In this document: in pieces, positions 1 through 9,607 of the stretch
Layout: each line of letters starts with the position of its first letter
How positions within the stretch are numbered: the first letter of the stretch is position 1
Source of the DNA: Paenibacillus tyrphae
Lineage (GTDB): Bacteria; Bacillota; Bacilli; Paenibacillales; NBRC-103111
NCBI RefSeq assembly: GCF_000722545.1
Contig: NZ_JNVM01000028.1
Location: 31,122 to 95,121 of the forward strand
Length of the DNA: 64,000 bases
Direction of reading: 5' to 3'
The notes under the pieces: generated by a model
What the model saw: only the letters and a program-made list of their open reading frames with translations
What the model was told of the DNA's origin: nothing
Databases searched by the model: none
Position numbers and translations under genes: made by a program

Positions 1-3000
1 CCGAACGGCAAAGTGGATCGCAGAGCGCTGCCGGCACCGGAAGGAAACGTCCAGACGGGGGCGGAATACGTGGCCCCGCGGACTGCCGTGGAGCAAGCAC
101 TGGCGTCGGTGTGGCAGGCGGTTTTAGGAGTCAAAAAGATCGGAGTTATGGACAATTTCTTCGACCTTGGAGGCGATTCGATTAAATCGATTCAAATTTC
201 CTCCCGGCTGTTTCAAGCAGGCTACAAGCTGGAAATGAAAGACTTGTTCCAATTCCCGACCATAGCCGCGCTCAGCGGAGTTGTACGGCCAGTAAGCCGC
301 ATTGCCGACCAAGGAGAAGTTGCGGGCGACATGAAGCTGACGCCGATTCAGCATTGGTTTTTCGGGCAGGAGCCGGCCGAACCGCATCATTTTAACCAGG
401 CGGTGATGTTTTACCGGAAGGACGGCTTCGACGAAGCGGCGCTCCGTCAGGCGATGCGCCATATCGTTGGGCATCACGACGCGCTGCGCACCGTTTACCG
501 TAGGACGGAAAACGGCGGTTACGCCGCATGGAACCGCGGGGGCGACGAAGGCGAGCCGTTCACGCTGGATATCGCGGATTTCACGGCCGAACCGGACTGC
601 GCCGCGTCGGTTGAAGCGAAGGCGAACGAGATTCAAAGCGGCATTGATCTGAGCGCCGGACCGCTCATGAAGCTGGGGCTGTTCCGCTGCGCGGACGGAG
701 ATCATCTGCTAATCGTGATTCAGCATCTGGTCGTAGACGGGGTATCCTGGCGCATCCTGTTCGAGGATCTGGCGAGCGCCTACGAGCAGGCTGTCCAAGG
801 CGAGACGATCCGCCTCCCGCATAAGACGGATTCGTTCCGGCTGTGGGCGGAGCGGCTGTCCCTTTACGCCGATGACCCGGCCATGGAGCGAGAACGCGCC
901 TATTGGCGGCAAATTGCCCAGGCCGGGTACGAGCCGCTGCCCAAGGACGAGACGCCGGACCGGCTGGAAAGGCCGCTCCTTGCGGAAAGCGGAGCTGTTA
1001 CGGCGGTATGGACCGAGCAGGAAACGGGGCAGCTTCTCAAGCAAGCGCACCGCGCTTACAACACCGAAGTGAACGATCTGCTGCTTACAGCCGTAGGTAT
1101 GGCCGTTCACCGGTGGAGCGGGATGGAGCGGGTGCTGGTCAATCTGGAAGGCCATGGGCGAGAAGCCATTGTTCCGGACATGGATATTACGCGCACCGTG
1201 GGCTGGTTTACAACCCAGTTTCCGGTCGTGCTGGAGATGGACGCCGGCCAAGACGTATCACAGCGGATCAAGCGGGTCAAGGAAGGGCTGCGTCAAATTC
1301 CGCAAAAGGGGATCGGCTACGGAATCCTCCGCTATTTGTCCGCGCCTCGGGAGGGCGAAACGTTCGCGGTGCGGCCGGAGATCAGCTTTAACTATTTGGG
1401 GCAGTTCGACCAGGATATGGAAGTGAATGCGCTCCACGCCTCTCCATATTCCAGCGGCTCGCCGATCGGACCGGGCATGGCCAGAGCCTATACGCTCGAT
1501 ATTAACGGCATGATCTCGGGCGGCGTGCTTGAGCTGACGATCAGCTACAGCGGCCAAACGTACCGGAAGGAAACGATGGAGCGGCTGGCCGGACTGCTGG
1601 AAGCGAGCTTGAGGGAAGTCGTTGCGCATTGCGCTTCTAAGGAGCGGCCGGAGCTGACGCCTAGCGACATTTCGTTTAAAGGATTGACCATCGAAGAGCT
1701 GGATCAGCTTGTGGAACAGGCGGGAGCCGCCGGTGAGATCGAGAACGTGTACGCGCTCACGCCGATGCAGAAAGGGATGCTATTCTACAGCCAGTTCGAC
1801 CGGCAATCGTCCGCTTATTTCGAACAGGTGACCTACGATCTGCAGGGAAGCTTCGATATCGAGGCCTTCGCCCAAAGCCTGAATCTGCTTGTACGCCGGC
1901 ATGGGGCGCTGCGGACCAATTTTTATACCGACAGGGGAACGGAGCCGCTGCAGGTCGTCTACCGGAGCAGGGACTGCGGCTTCCATTACGGGGACCTGCG
2001 TGGGATGGAAGAAGCGGAGCGCAGCGCTTATGCGCAAGCTTTCGAGATCGCGGATAAGGCGAAAGGCTTCGACCTGAGCCGGGACGTGCTGATCCGCGTA
2101 TCGATCCTGCGCACCGGGGAACGGGCGTATCGCTTTATCTGGAGCTTTCACCACATCGTCATGGACGGCTGGTGCCTGTCTCTGGTGAACAAGGAAGTGT
2201 TCGAAGGCTACAACGCCCTCCGGGAGCAAAGACAGCCCGAGCTTGTCCCGGCCGTGCCGTACAGCCGTTTTATCGAATGGCTGGAAGCTCAGGACGGCGA
2301 GGCGGCCGCCGCCTATTGGCGCGAGTACTTGTCCGGCTACGAGCAGCGGACGGCGCTGCCGAGAACGAAGCCGTGCAAGGCGGAGGGCTACGGTCCGGGT
2401 GAATGGAGCTGCGGGCTGGGCAAATCGCTCACCGAGCGGATGAACCGGACGGCGAAGAAGCATCAGGTGACCGTGAATACGCTGATGCAGACCGCGTGGG
2501 GCGTCATTTTGCAGAAGTACAACAACAACGGAGACGCCGTGTTCGGCAGCGTCGTATCGGGCAGGCCGTCCGATATTCAAGGGGTGGAAGGGATCGTCGG
2601 CTTGTTTATTAATACGATCCCGGTGCGCATCCGCTGCGAGGCGGAAGAGACCTTCGCGGAAGCGATGAAGAGGACCCAGGAGCAAGCGCTGGCCTCCAAC
2701 GCCTACGATACGTATCCGCTGTTCGAGATTCAGGCGCTGACTGAGCAAAAGCACGATTTGATCAGTCACATCATGGTGTTCGAAAACTATCCGGTAGAGG
2801 AGCAGGTGGAGCAGCTCGGAAGTCCCGAGGAGGAGGCTTTTGAGATCGGCAATGTGTCGGTATTCGAGCAGACGAATTACGATTTCAACCTGGTGGTGCT
2901 GCCAGGCGAAGAGATCCGGGTAAGCTTCGGCTACAATACGCTGGCGTACGATGAGGACGAGATCCGGCGCATTCAGGGGCATTTTGTCCATGTTCTGGAG

Positions 3001-5580
3001 CAGGTCATGGATAACCCGCACCTTCGCGTGAGCGAGCTGGAGCTGACGACGCCGGAGGAAAAAGAGCGGCTCGTCCGGGCGTTCAACGCGACGGCAGCGG
3101 ATTATCCGCGGGAGCGGACCGTGCATGGCCTGTTCGAAGAGCAGGCGGCGCGTACGCCAGACCGGACGGCGGTCGTCTGGGAAGACGTGCGGCTGACCTA
3201 CAGCGAGCTGAACGAGCGGGCGAACCGGCTGGCGCATACGCTGCGGGCCGAAGGGGTGCGGCCGGACAAGCTTGTCGCGATTATGGCGGAGCGGTCGCTT
3301 GAGATGATCGTCGGCGAGCTGGCGATTCTCAAAGCCGGAGGCGCTTATGTGCCAATCGATCCCGAATATCCGGAGGAACGGATTCGTTACATGCTGAAAG
3401 ACTCGGGCGCACAGCTCTTGCTGCTGCAGGACCGTCTGCGGGAGCGCGTTTCTTTTGACAGCAAAGTCATCGTGCTGGACGACCCTCAGGCCTACGGAGA
3501 CGACGGTTCGAATCCGGAGCACGCCAGCGGGCCGGACAGCCTGATCTACGTGCTCTACACGTCGGGAACGACGGGTCAGCCTAAAGGGGTGATGGTCGCG
3601 CACCGCAGCGTCATCAATACAATCCGTTGGTTCCATGCCAGGTACTTCGGACAAGTCCGGCCGCGGATGATTTTGACGGCGGAATATACGTTCGATCCCA
3701 GCGTGGAGCAGATGTTCGGCATGCTGCTGCACGGCGGCGAGCTGCACGTTATTCGTAAGGAGACGCTTTTGAGCAAGCGGCGTCTTTTGGATTATATAGC
3801 TGCCAACGAAATCCAAATCCTGGATCTTCCCCAAGCGCTCATGCGGGAATTTCTGGCCGGGGAAGACGAGGAGGTCCATCCTTCGCTGCGCGTCTTGATT
3901 TGCGGAGGAGAGCGGCTGGAGGATTCCTTAAAAGAAAAATTGGTCCGCAAAGGCTACGCGCTTCACAACCATTACGGTCCGACCGAGACGACGATCGATG
4001 TGCTTGCCGGCCAATGCGAAGCAGGGTTTCCAGTCACGTTAGGGAAGCCGATCCACAATACCGCAGCCTATATTTTGAATCGGCATAGGCAATTGCAGCC
4101 TGTAGGCGTGCCAGGCGAGTTGTATATTTCCGGTGACGGGCTGGCCAAAGGGTACCTGAACCGTCCGGAGCTGACGGCGGAGAAGTTTGTCGCCAATCCG
4201 TTCGCGCCGGGCGAGCGGATGTACGGCACGGGCGATTGGGCGAGATGGCTGCCGGACGGAACGATCGAGTTTGCGGGCCGCATTGACGATCAAGTCAAAA
4301 TCCGCGGGTACCGGATCGAGCTTGGCGAGGTGGAGGCGCAGCTGATGAAGGTGCCGTCCGTCCGGGAAGCCGTCGTCGTTGCGATCGCGGACGAGGGCGG
4401 ACTGCAGTTGTGCGCGTATGTCACTGGAGACCGGGAGCTTGCCGCAGGCGAGCTGCGTGATGCTTTGGCCGCAACGCTGCCGGGGTACATGGTTCCGGCG
4501 TATTTTGTGCCTGTGGAGCGCATGCCGCTGACTTCCAGCGGAAAGATCGACCGCAAGGCGCTGCCGGCTCCGGACGGAAGCATGCGGACGGGAATGGAGT
4601 ACACCGCGCCCCGCACAGGGACGGAAGAACGGCTGGCGCAGATCTGGCAGGAGGTGCTGGGCGTTCCGCGCGCCGGGGTGAAGGATAATTTCTTCGCCTT
4701 GGGAGGGCACTCGCTCAAGGTGCTGGAGCTGGTGCGCAAAATTCATAGGGAGACGAGCATCGAGCTGCCGATTCGCGCCGTATTCGAATCGCCGACGGTC
4801 GAAGGGCTTGCGCGCGAGCTAATGAAATCCGAGCTGGAGCGGAACGCCGGTTACCCGGTCGTCAAGTTAAATGAGAGTGGCCCGATCAACCTGTTCTGCT
4901 TCCCTCCGATGATCGGCTATGGGCTTGCTTTTGCCGAGATGGCCAGACTGCTGGAAGACCGCTGCGTCGTCTACGGCCTCGACTTCATCCAGGACTGCGG
5001 GCATGAGGAAGAGCTGCTGGAGCGCTACGTGGAGCATATCGTCAGCATTCAAGACACGCAGCCTTACATACTGCTCGGCTATTCGACGGGAGGCAATCTG
5101 GTGCACGAAGTGGCCAAAGCGCTGGAAAGCAGAGGGTATGCGGTGTCCGATATCATCATGATCGATTCCATCAAGAGCAGTGAAATCATTGACTTGACCA
5201 GAGAGGAAACGGTCCGGGAAATCGATCTTCTGCTGGAACAAATCTCCGAACCGTATAAGCAAATTTTGACGGAGACGTATAAGCAAAAAATATACGACTA
5301 CGCCATGTACAAAAACGGGCTGCTGAATACGGGAACGGTCCGGGCTGACATTCACGGCTTCGTGGCCGCAGGCACCGGCGCAGAGGATGCGGCGCCAGGC
5401 AACCGCTTGTTATGGAAGGAGTCGACGGAAGGAAGCTATGCGGAATATTCGTTGATCGGCAATCACGACGAGGTGCTGGAATCCGGTTTCGTCGAAGAAA
5501 ACATCAAAGGCATCCAAGCAATCCTGCAGCAAATCGCCGAAAAAACGTCCGGTACCCGCGTCGAGTCTCATTTGGTATAG
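1..5580 (+). CDS. Nonribosomal peptide synthetase, C-terminal part (T-E-C-A-T-TE), 5'-truncated by window edge
   Basis: The frame is open from base 1 with an A10-type GKVDR motif, so an upstream adenylation domain lies outside the window; 1859 residues are visible. Domains in order: carrier (LGGDS, Ser near 178-180); epimerization (QHLVVDGVSW near 721-750, EGHGRE, TVGWFT, FNYLGQ); condensation (LTPMQKGM near 1756, HHIVMDG near 2151, typical of condensation after an epimerase); adenylation (LYTSGTTGQPKGV near 3553, NHYGPTETT near 3970, TGDWARW, GKIDRKALP near 4540); carrier (LGGHSLK near 4700); thioesterase (GYSTGG near 5077, late NHDE His near 5460). It therefore adds the last residue and releases the peptide; the penultimate residue is probably D-configured. 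Product unknown. The first His of the E-domain HH motif is Gln, but the second is kept. Confidence 0.95.
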   Translation, partial: PNGKVDRRALPAPEGNVQTGAEYVAPRTAVEQALASVWQAVLGVKKIGVMDNFFDLGGDSIKSIQISSRLFQAGYKLEMKDLFQFPTIAALSGVVRPVSRIADQGEVAGDMKLTPIQHWFFGQEPAEPHHFNQAVMFYRKDGFDEAALRQAMRHIVGHHDALRTVYRRTENGGYAAWNRGGDEGEPFTLDIADFTAEPDCAASVEAKANEIQSGIDLSAGPLMKLGLFRCADGDHLLIVIQHLVVDGVSWRILFEDLASAYEQAVQGETIRLPHKTDSFRLWAERLSLYADDPAMERERAYWRQIAQAGYEPLPKDETPDRLERPLLAESGAVTAVWTEQETGQLLKQAHRAYNTEVNDLLLTAVGMAVHRWSGMERVLVNLEGHGREAIVPDMDITRTVGWFTTQFPVVLEMDAGQDVSQRIKRVKEGLRQIPQKGIGYGILRYLSAPREGETFAVRPEISFNYLGQFDQDMEVNALHASPYSSGSPIGPGMARAYTLDINGMISGGVLELTISYSGQTYRKETMERLAGLLEASLREVVAHCASKERPELTPSDISFKGLTIEELDQLVEQAGAAGEIENVYALTPMQKGMLFYSQFDRQSSAYFEQVTYDLQGSFDIEAFAQSLNLLVRRHGALRTNFYTDRGTEPLQVVYRSRDCGFHYGDLRGMEEAERSAYAQAFEIADKAKGFDLSRDVLIRVSILRTGERAYRFIWSFHHIVMDGWCLSLVNKEVFEGYNALREQRQPELVPAVPYSRFIEWLEAQDGEAAAAYWREYLSGYEQRTALPRTKPCKAEGYGPGEWSCGLGKSLTERMNRTAKKHQVTVNTLMQTAWGVILQKYNNNGDAVFGSVVSGRPSDIQGVEGIVGLFINTIPVRIRCEAEETFAEAMKRTQEQALASNAYDTYPLFEIQALTEQKHDLISHIMVFENYPVEEQVEQLGSPEEEAFEIGNVSVFEQTNYDFNLVVLPGEEIRVSFGYNTLAYDEDEIRRIQGHFVHVLEQVMDNPHLRVSELELTTPEEKERLVRAFNATAADYPRERTVHGLFEEQAARTPDRTAVVWEDVRLTYSELNERANRLAHTLRAEGVRPDKLVAIMAERSLEMIVGELAILKAGGAYVPIDPEYPEERIRYMLKDSGAQLLLLQDRLRERVSFDSKVIVLDDPQAYGDDGSNPEHASGPDSLIYVLYTSGTTGQPKGVMVAHRSVINTIRWFHARYFGQVRPRMILTAEYTFDPSVEQMFGMLLHGGELHVIRKETLLSKRRLLDYIAANEIQILDLPQALMREFLAGEDEEVHPSLRVLICGGERLEDSLKEKLVRKGYALHNHYGPTETTIDVLAGQCEAGFPVTLGKPIHNTAAYILNRHRQLQPVGVPGELYISGDGLAKGYLNRPELTAEKFVANPFAPGERMYGTGDWARWLPDGTIEFAGRIDDQVKIRGYRIELGEVEAQLMKVPSVREAVVVAIADEGGLQLCAYVTGDRELAAGELRDALAATLPGYMVPAYFVPVERMPLTSSGKIDRKALPAPDGSMRTGMEYTAPRTGTEERLAQIWQEVLGVPRAGVKDNFFALGGHSLKVLELVRKIHRETSIELPIRAVFESPTVEGLARELMKSELERNAGYPVVKLNESGPINLFCFPPMIGYGLAFAEMARLLEDRCVVYGLDFIQDCGHEEELLERYVEHIVSIQDTQPYILLGYSTGGNLVHEVAKALESRGYAVSDIIMIDSIKSSEIIDLTREETVREIDLLLEQISEPYKQILTETYKQKIYDYAMYKNGLLNTGTVRADIHGFVAAGTGAEDAAPGNRLLWKESTEGSYAEYSLIGNHDEVLESGFVEENIKGIQAILQQIAEKTSGTRVESHLV

Positions 5581-5635
5581 CGAACGGATATCGACCCAAT
5601 TCATCCTGATCGAACGGGGAGCCTTTCAGGCCCAC

Positions 5636-5658
5636 GAATCGATCGGGATTCTTTTTTT
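5636..5658 (+). terminator. Rho-independent terminator of the NRPS gene
   Basis: A 5-bp stem (GAATC/GATTC) with a six-base loop is followed by seven T. It lies about 55 bases after the NRPS stop codon and before the exonuclease gene. Confidence 0.6.
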
Positions 5659-5768
5659 GGATTGCACGAACTTAGCTGGGACTTTTTGCTTCTGCAAACG
5701 TTGCGTCTCCAGCATGCGAACCTGTGTTATAATGATGAAGGAATAACGGTTCATGGGAGAGATGAAGC

Positions 5769-6686
5769 TTGGAGCAATTGAAGGATACCAACGATATAAA
5801 TGATTTGGATGATAAGCAGGGAACGCTTCCGCGGGTTCTGCTCGTTGACGGAATGGCCTTGCTGTTCCGCGCTTTTTATGCCACTTCCTACAGCGGCTAT
5901 ATTATGAAAACGAGCGCCGGGACGCCGACGAACGCCGTATTCGGGTTCGTGAAATATTTTTGGGACGCGGTTCAGCGGTTTGGGCCGACACACATCGTAT
6001 GCTGCTGGGACATGGGCAGCAAAACGTTCCGCAGCGAGCAATTCACGGAATACAAGGCGAACCGGGTCGAATGTCCGGAAGAGCTTATTCCCCAGTTCGA
6101 CCTTGTCAAAGAAGTGACGTCCAGCTTCGGCGTCGTGAACGTAGGCATCTCCGGGTACGAGGCTGACGATTGTATCGGCACGCTGGCGAAGCACTTCAGC
6201 CAGGACGCGGAAGTATACATACTGACGGGAGATCACGATATGCTGCAGCTCGTGGCCGAGCGGGTGCGCGTCGTGATTATGAAGAAGGGCCAGGGCAATT
6301 ACGCCGTCTACAGCCCGGAATCGCTGCTTGAGGAAATGCAGTTGGCACCGAAACAAATTATCGATCTTAAAGGGCTCATGGGCGATACGGCGGATAATTA
6401 CCCGGGTGTCAAAGGCATCGGAGAAAAGACGGCGCTCAAGCTGCTGGTGGAGTACGAATCCATTGAGGGGATTTTGGAAAATCTGGCGCTGCTGCCGAAA
6501 GGTGTCCGCTCCAAGATCGAGACGCAACTTGACATGCTGCATCTCTCGCGAAGCCTTGCGACGATCTGCTGTGAAGCTCCCGTCGCCTGCGCGCTGGAAA
6601 GCTGCTTCTGGGAAATGGACCGGCAAACGGTTTTGAGCAAGTTTGAAGAGCTCGAATTCAGGGGATTAATGAAATTGATCGGATAA
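5769..6686 (+). CDS. 5'-3' exonuclease (DNA polymerase I 5'-nuclease domain family)
   Basis: This 305-residue protein resembles the stand-alone 5'-nuclease family of Bacillus YpcP and E. coli Xni, which processes flaps and RNA primers. Visible metal-binding motifs are LLVDGMALLFRAF at the N terminus, CCWD, the EADD motif (GYEADDCIGT) and TGDHDMLQL. The helix-hairpin-helix part reads GVKGIGEKTALKLL. The start is TTG, chosen because GGGAGAG ends seven bases upstream and no ATG in this frame precedes the first conserved motif. No polymerase domain follows. It stands between a terminator and a thioesterase gene 21 bases downstream, so the two may be cotranscribed. Confidence 0.85.
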   Translation: MEQLKDTNDINDLDDKQGTLPRVLLVDGMALLFRAFYATSYSGYIMKTSAGTPTNAVFGFVKYFWDAVQRFGPTHIVCCWDMGSKTFRSEQFTEYKANRVECPEELIPQFDLVKEVTSSFGVVNVGISGYEADDCIGTLAKHFSQDAEVYILTGDHDMLQLVAERVRVVIMKKGQGNYAVYSPESLLEEMQLAPKQIIDLKGLMGDTADNYPGVKGIGEKTALKLLVEYESIEGILENLALLPKGVRSKIETQLDMLHLSRSLATICCEAPVACALESCFWEMDRQTVLSKFEELEFRGLMKLIG

Positions 6687-6707
6687 TGAAAAGAGGCGGC
6701 TGAACTT

Positions 6708-7220
6708 ATGGAACAACAATATGCCAAACAATCGCGTTGCTACAAAACTTCCCGGGTATTCCCGACCGATGTCAACAACCACAATACGCTGTTCGGCGGC
6801 AAGCTAATGGCTTATATTGACGATATCGCTTCGATTTCGGCTTCCAAGCACTGCCGGGAAAACGTCGTTACCGCATCCACCGACTCCGTCGACTTTTTGT
6901 CGCCCGTGCGGCCTACGGACTCGGTTTGCCTCGAATCGTTCGTCACGTGGACCGGTAAAAGCTCGATGGAAGTATTTGTAAAAGTCATCACCGAGGACCT
7001 GATTACCGGCGAGCGCAAAATCGCGGCAACGGCCTTTCTGACCTTCGTCGCGCTGAATGACGACCAGCGGCCCGTTCCGGTGCCGCAAGTCGTCCCGGAG
7101 ACGGAGGAAGAGAAGCGGCTGCACGAAACGGCGAAGCACCGGGCGGAAATACGCAGAATCCGCCGGGAGCAAAGCAAGACGTTCGCCGATTATTTGATTA
7201 CGGATTTTCCTTGGGAATAA
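6708..7220 (+). CDS. Acyl-CoA thioesterase, hotdog fold (YkhA/BACH type)
   Basis: This 170-residue protein has the features of the YkhA/YciA acyl-CoA hydrolase family, which cleaves acyl-CoA thioesters to free acid and CoA. The N-terminal stretch TDVNNHNTLFGGKLMAY holds the HNTLFGG substrate/catalytic loop, followed by ASTDSVDFLSPV and a CoA-side strand TAFLTFVALND. The C terminus is charged and likely helical. It follows the exonuclease gene by 21 bases on the same strand and ends just before a terminator hairpin shared with the convergent MFS gene. The substrate range cannot be told from sequence. Confidence 0.85.
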   Translation: MEQQYAKQSRCYKTSRVFPTDVNNHNTLFGGKLMAYIDDIASISASKHCRENVVTASTDSVDFLSPVRPTDSVCLESFVTWTGKSSMEVFVKVITEDLITGERKIAATAFLTFVALNDDQRPVPVPQVVPETEEEKRLHETAKHRAEIRRIRREQSKTFADYLITDFPWE

Positions 7221-7241
7221 AAAACCGAGGATGGGAATGAA

Positions 7242-7290
7242 ACAGACCTCCTAAAACTGCTGATGCGGCTCGGAGGTCTGTTCTGTTTTA
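7242..7290. terminator. Bidirectional terminator between convergent genes
   Basis: A perfect 10-bp stem (ACAGACCTCC with GGAGGTCTGT) around a 20-base loop is followed by TCTGTTTTATC. It lies between the thioesterase gene and the convergent MFS transporter gene and could serve both. Confidence 0.7.
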
Positions 7291-7326
7291 TCTTGGATGG
7301 AGCGCAGGGTTATCAGGAATCGGCAG

Positions 7327-8565
7327 TCAGACCCCCGCGACCGTCTCCGCTTCGGGGATTTGCCTCGCCGTACCGACGTCTTTGGGCAGGAGCAGGGCGG
7401 CGACGCCCAGCAGCGGGAGGAAGGCGCAGAGCTGAATGACAAAGGAGATGCTCGTCTTATCGATCAGCGCGCCCAGAACGACGGACCCGAGCCCGCCAAG
7501 TCCGAACGCCAATCCGAAAAACAACCCGGCGACGGTCCCGACCTTCCCGGGGAGCAGTTCCTGCGCGTATACGATAATCACCGTAAACCCGGACATCAGG
7601 ATGGCGCCGATCATAAAGCAAAGCACGGCGGCCCAGAACGGCGTTGCATAGGGCAGCAGCAGCGAGAATGGCGCGGTGCCGAGAATGGAAAACCAGATGA
7701 TCCGCTTCCGTCCGAAACGGTCGGCAAGCGGGCCGCCGAACAGCGTCCCGAGCATGCCGGCCGCTTGAAGCACGAATAAGCAAAGCTGGGCCTTTTCCAA
7801 GGACAACCCGTACCGGTCCATATAATAAAAGGCATAGTAGCCGGTCATGCCGGCAATATACACAAATTTGGAGAACAACAAGACAATCAGCAAACCGATG
7901 GCGAAGGAGACATATCCTTTTTTCAAGGGCTTCGTATCGGCCGGTAAGGCGCTCCGTTTCTTGGCGGACTGAGCGGCAAGATGACGCCGGTACCAGCCCG
8001 AGACGATGCCCTGCAGCACGATTCCCAATACGGCGGCGAATGAGAACAAGAGCAGCCCTCGTTGTCCTTGAGGCACCACAAGCCAGGCGACGATTAAGGG
8101 AGCCAGCGCCTGTCCGGTGTTACCCCCGACCTGAAAGATGGATTGGGCAAGTCCTCTTCCTTTGGCGGAGGCAAGGTGGGCGACTCGCGAAGATTCGGGA
8201 TGCAGCACGGACGAGCCGACTCCCAGCAGCAAGGCGGAGGCAATCAGCATCCACCAATTGGCCGAATAGGCGAATCCGATCATGCCGAGCAGCGAGAAAA
8301 CCATGCCCGCCGGAAGCAGCAGCGGCGTCGGACGCTTGTCGGTGTAATAGCCGACAAGCGGCTGCAATACGGAGGCCGTGACGTTCAGGGCGAAGGCGAT
8401 CCAGCCGATTTGCGCGAAGCTGAGCTGCATCGTTCGCTGGAAGATCGGGAATACCGCAGGGATGGCGGACTGCATCGCGTCGTTCAGCAGATGCGCCAGG
8501 CTGACCCCGGTCAGCGCAAGCATGCCGGCCGAGGCGGTTTTGCTTAACGTGTCTTTAGCGTTCAT
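7327..8565 (-). CDS. MFS transporter, fosmidomycin-resistance (Fsr) type
   Basis: This 412-residue protein has about twelve hydrophobic segments and the opening LTGVSLAHLLNDAMQSAIPA, typical of Fsr-like major facilitator exporters. GYYTDKRP and PLADRFGRKR are the loop motifs between helices 2-3 and 8-9. The ATG start at 8565 has AGG five bases upstream; a GTG two codons earlier is possible but poorly placed for a ribosome site. It is divergent from an AraC-type regulator at 8684, with a perfect inverted repeat between the two genes, so regulated efflux of a small molecule is likely. The actual substrate is unknown; the Fsr label is by family only. Confidence 0.85.
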   Translation of the reverse strand: MNAKDTLSKTASAGMLALTGVSLAHLLNDAMQSAIPAVFPIFQRTMQLSFAQIGWIAFALNVTASVLQPLVGYYTDKRPTPLLLPAGMVFSLLGMIGFAYSANWWMLIASALLLGVGSSVLHPESSRVAHLASAKGRGLAQSIFQVGGNTGQALAPLIVAWLVVPQGQRGLLLFSFAAVLGIVLQGIVSGWYRRHLAAQSAKKRSALPADTKPLKKGYVSFAIGLLIVLLFSKFVYIAGMTGYYAFYYMDRYGLSLEKAQLCLFVLQAAGMLGTLFGGPLADRFGRKRIIWFSILGTAPFSLLLPYATPFWAAVLCFMIGAILMSGFTVIIVYAQELLPGKVGTVAGLFFGLAFGLGGLGSVVLGALIDKTSISFVIQLCAFLPLLGVAALLLPKDVGTARQIPEAETVAGV

Positions 8566-8621
8566 AGGCACCTATCCTTTTTTTCTTTCTAATCTTAAGG
8601 GAGGAAGCGGACGAAGTCGCC

Positions 8622-8660
8622 GCAAAAATTGCTTAACGTCCGAGCAATTTTTGCTATAAT
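8622..8660. promoter_or_regulatory. Operator-like inverted repeat adjoining a -10 box (AraC/MFS divergent region)
   Basis: GCAAAAATTGCT and AGCAATTTTTGC form a perfect 12-bp inverted repeat separated by 9 bp (8622-8654). TATAAT follows immediately at 8655-8660 and can serve as the -10 of the AraC-type gene. The arrangement fits binding of a dimeric regulator over the regulator's own promoter and near the divergent MFS promoter. As RNA it would also fold into a hairpin, but no T-tract follows. Confidence 0.6.
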
Positions 8661-8683
8661 GGCGGGAAGGAGGGAGACCGGAC

Positions 8684-9499
8684 ATGCAATTTAAATTAAC
8701 GACGCCGAACATGGAGCTATGGCGAATCGAGAATACGTTTGAGAATATCCCCCATGCCCACGCCGATTTTTACCAAATTACCATTCCGGTCACCGGCACG
8801 TGTCGCTTAACGCAGGAGCGGAGAGTGTATTCGATCAGTGGAGGCCATGCTTTGATCCAGCATCCGGGGGAGGAGCATCATTTTTCGCTCGGTCCGGATG
8901 GGGGCGTATATATCGTGCAGGTCCGGAAGCAGCTGCTTGTTGAAGGATGGTCGGTGCAGGAGCCGGAGCTGGATGCCAGGCCCCTTGTTAATCTAGAAGA
9001 CATTAAAAAACAAATGAAGGCCTGGACTTCCGAGCTGGTGCTTCGCGACGGTCCCGACCCGCTGGCGGTGGAAGAAACCGAAGGCCGGGTGCTGGCTTAT
9101 ATACGGCGCATGGTGGATAAAAGCGGCTCACGCGTCTCCGACGGTCTGAACGGACGGCATGTCGATCGGGCGCTCGTGTCAGGGATGACGGATATCCTGG
9201 AGTTTATTCATGCGCATTATACGGAGCGGCTGACGATGGAGAGGCTGGCTTCGCTCGTTTATCAGAGCAAGTTTCACTTTATCCGCTCTTTTACGCAGAC
9301 GGTGGGCGTGACGCCCTATCAATATATTTTGCGCTTGCGGATCGAACAGGCGAAGGAACAGCTCGCGAGGACGCGCGCCAGCGTTACGGAGATCAGCTAC
9401 AGTCTGGGGTTTTCGAGCCCAAGCCAACTATACCGGGCCTTTGCCAAAGCGACAGGCGTCACGCCGGAGCAGTACCGCAAAGGAGCTGCCTCCCGCTAA
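8684..9499 (+). CDS. AraC-family transcriptional regulator
   Basis: This 271-residue protein has an N-terminal cupin-like sensing domain (residues about 10-110; PHAHADFYQITIPV and HPGEEHHFSLG) and a C-terminal double helix-turn-helix of the AraC/XylS type (about residues 165-268). The second HTH shows the family signature VTEISYSLGFSSPSQLYRAF followed by TGVTPEQYRK. GGAGGGAG upstream of the ATG is a good ribosome site. It is divergent from the MFS exporter and is its likely regulator; the perfect inverted repeat at 8622-8654 is the candidate binding site. The His-rich sensor domain suggests small-molecule or metal-dependent ligand sensing, which is inference. Confidence 0.88.
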   Translation: MQFKLTTPNMELWRIENTFENIPHAHADFYQITIPVTGTCRLTQERRVYSISGGHALIQHPGEEHHFSLGPDGGVYIVQVRKQLLVEGWSVQEPELDARPLVNLEDIKKQMKAWTSELVLRDGPDPLAVEETEGRVLAYIRRMVDKSGSRVSDGLNGRHVDRALVSGMTDILEFIHAHYTERLTMERLASLVYQSKFHFIRSFTQTVGVTPYQYILRLRIEQAKEQLARTRASVTEISYSLGFSSPSQLYRAFAKATGVTPEQYRKGAASR

Positions 9500-9607
9500 G
9501 ACGTCCGCACCTGAAAAAAAGCCTGTTTCACCTTGGGAAACTCCCTTCGAATTCGTACGACCCTGCGATATAATCGAAAGACTAGGATCGGGAAGAGGGG
9601 ACGGCGC

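Noticed and set aside
13..15. GTG at position 13 as the start of the NRPS gene
   Set aside because: The frame is open to base 1 and begins within an adenylation-domain end motif, so the gene is truncated by the window edge.
1780..3879. A 699-codon open frame on the minus strand across the NRPS condensation and adenylation domains
   Set aside because: It is exactly antisense to a well-supported NRPS frame, has low-complexity Arg/His/Leu composition and no domain. Long antisense frames are expected from GC-rich third codon positions.
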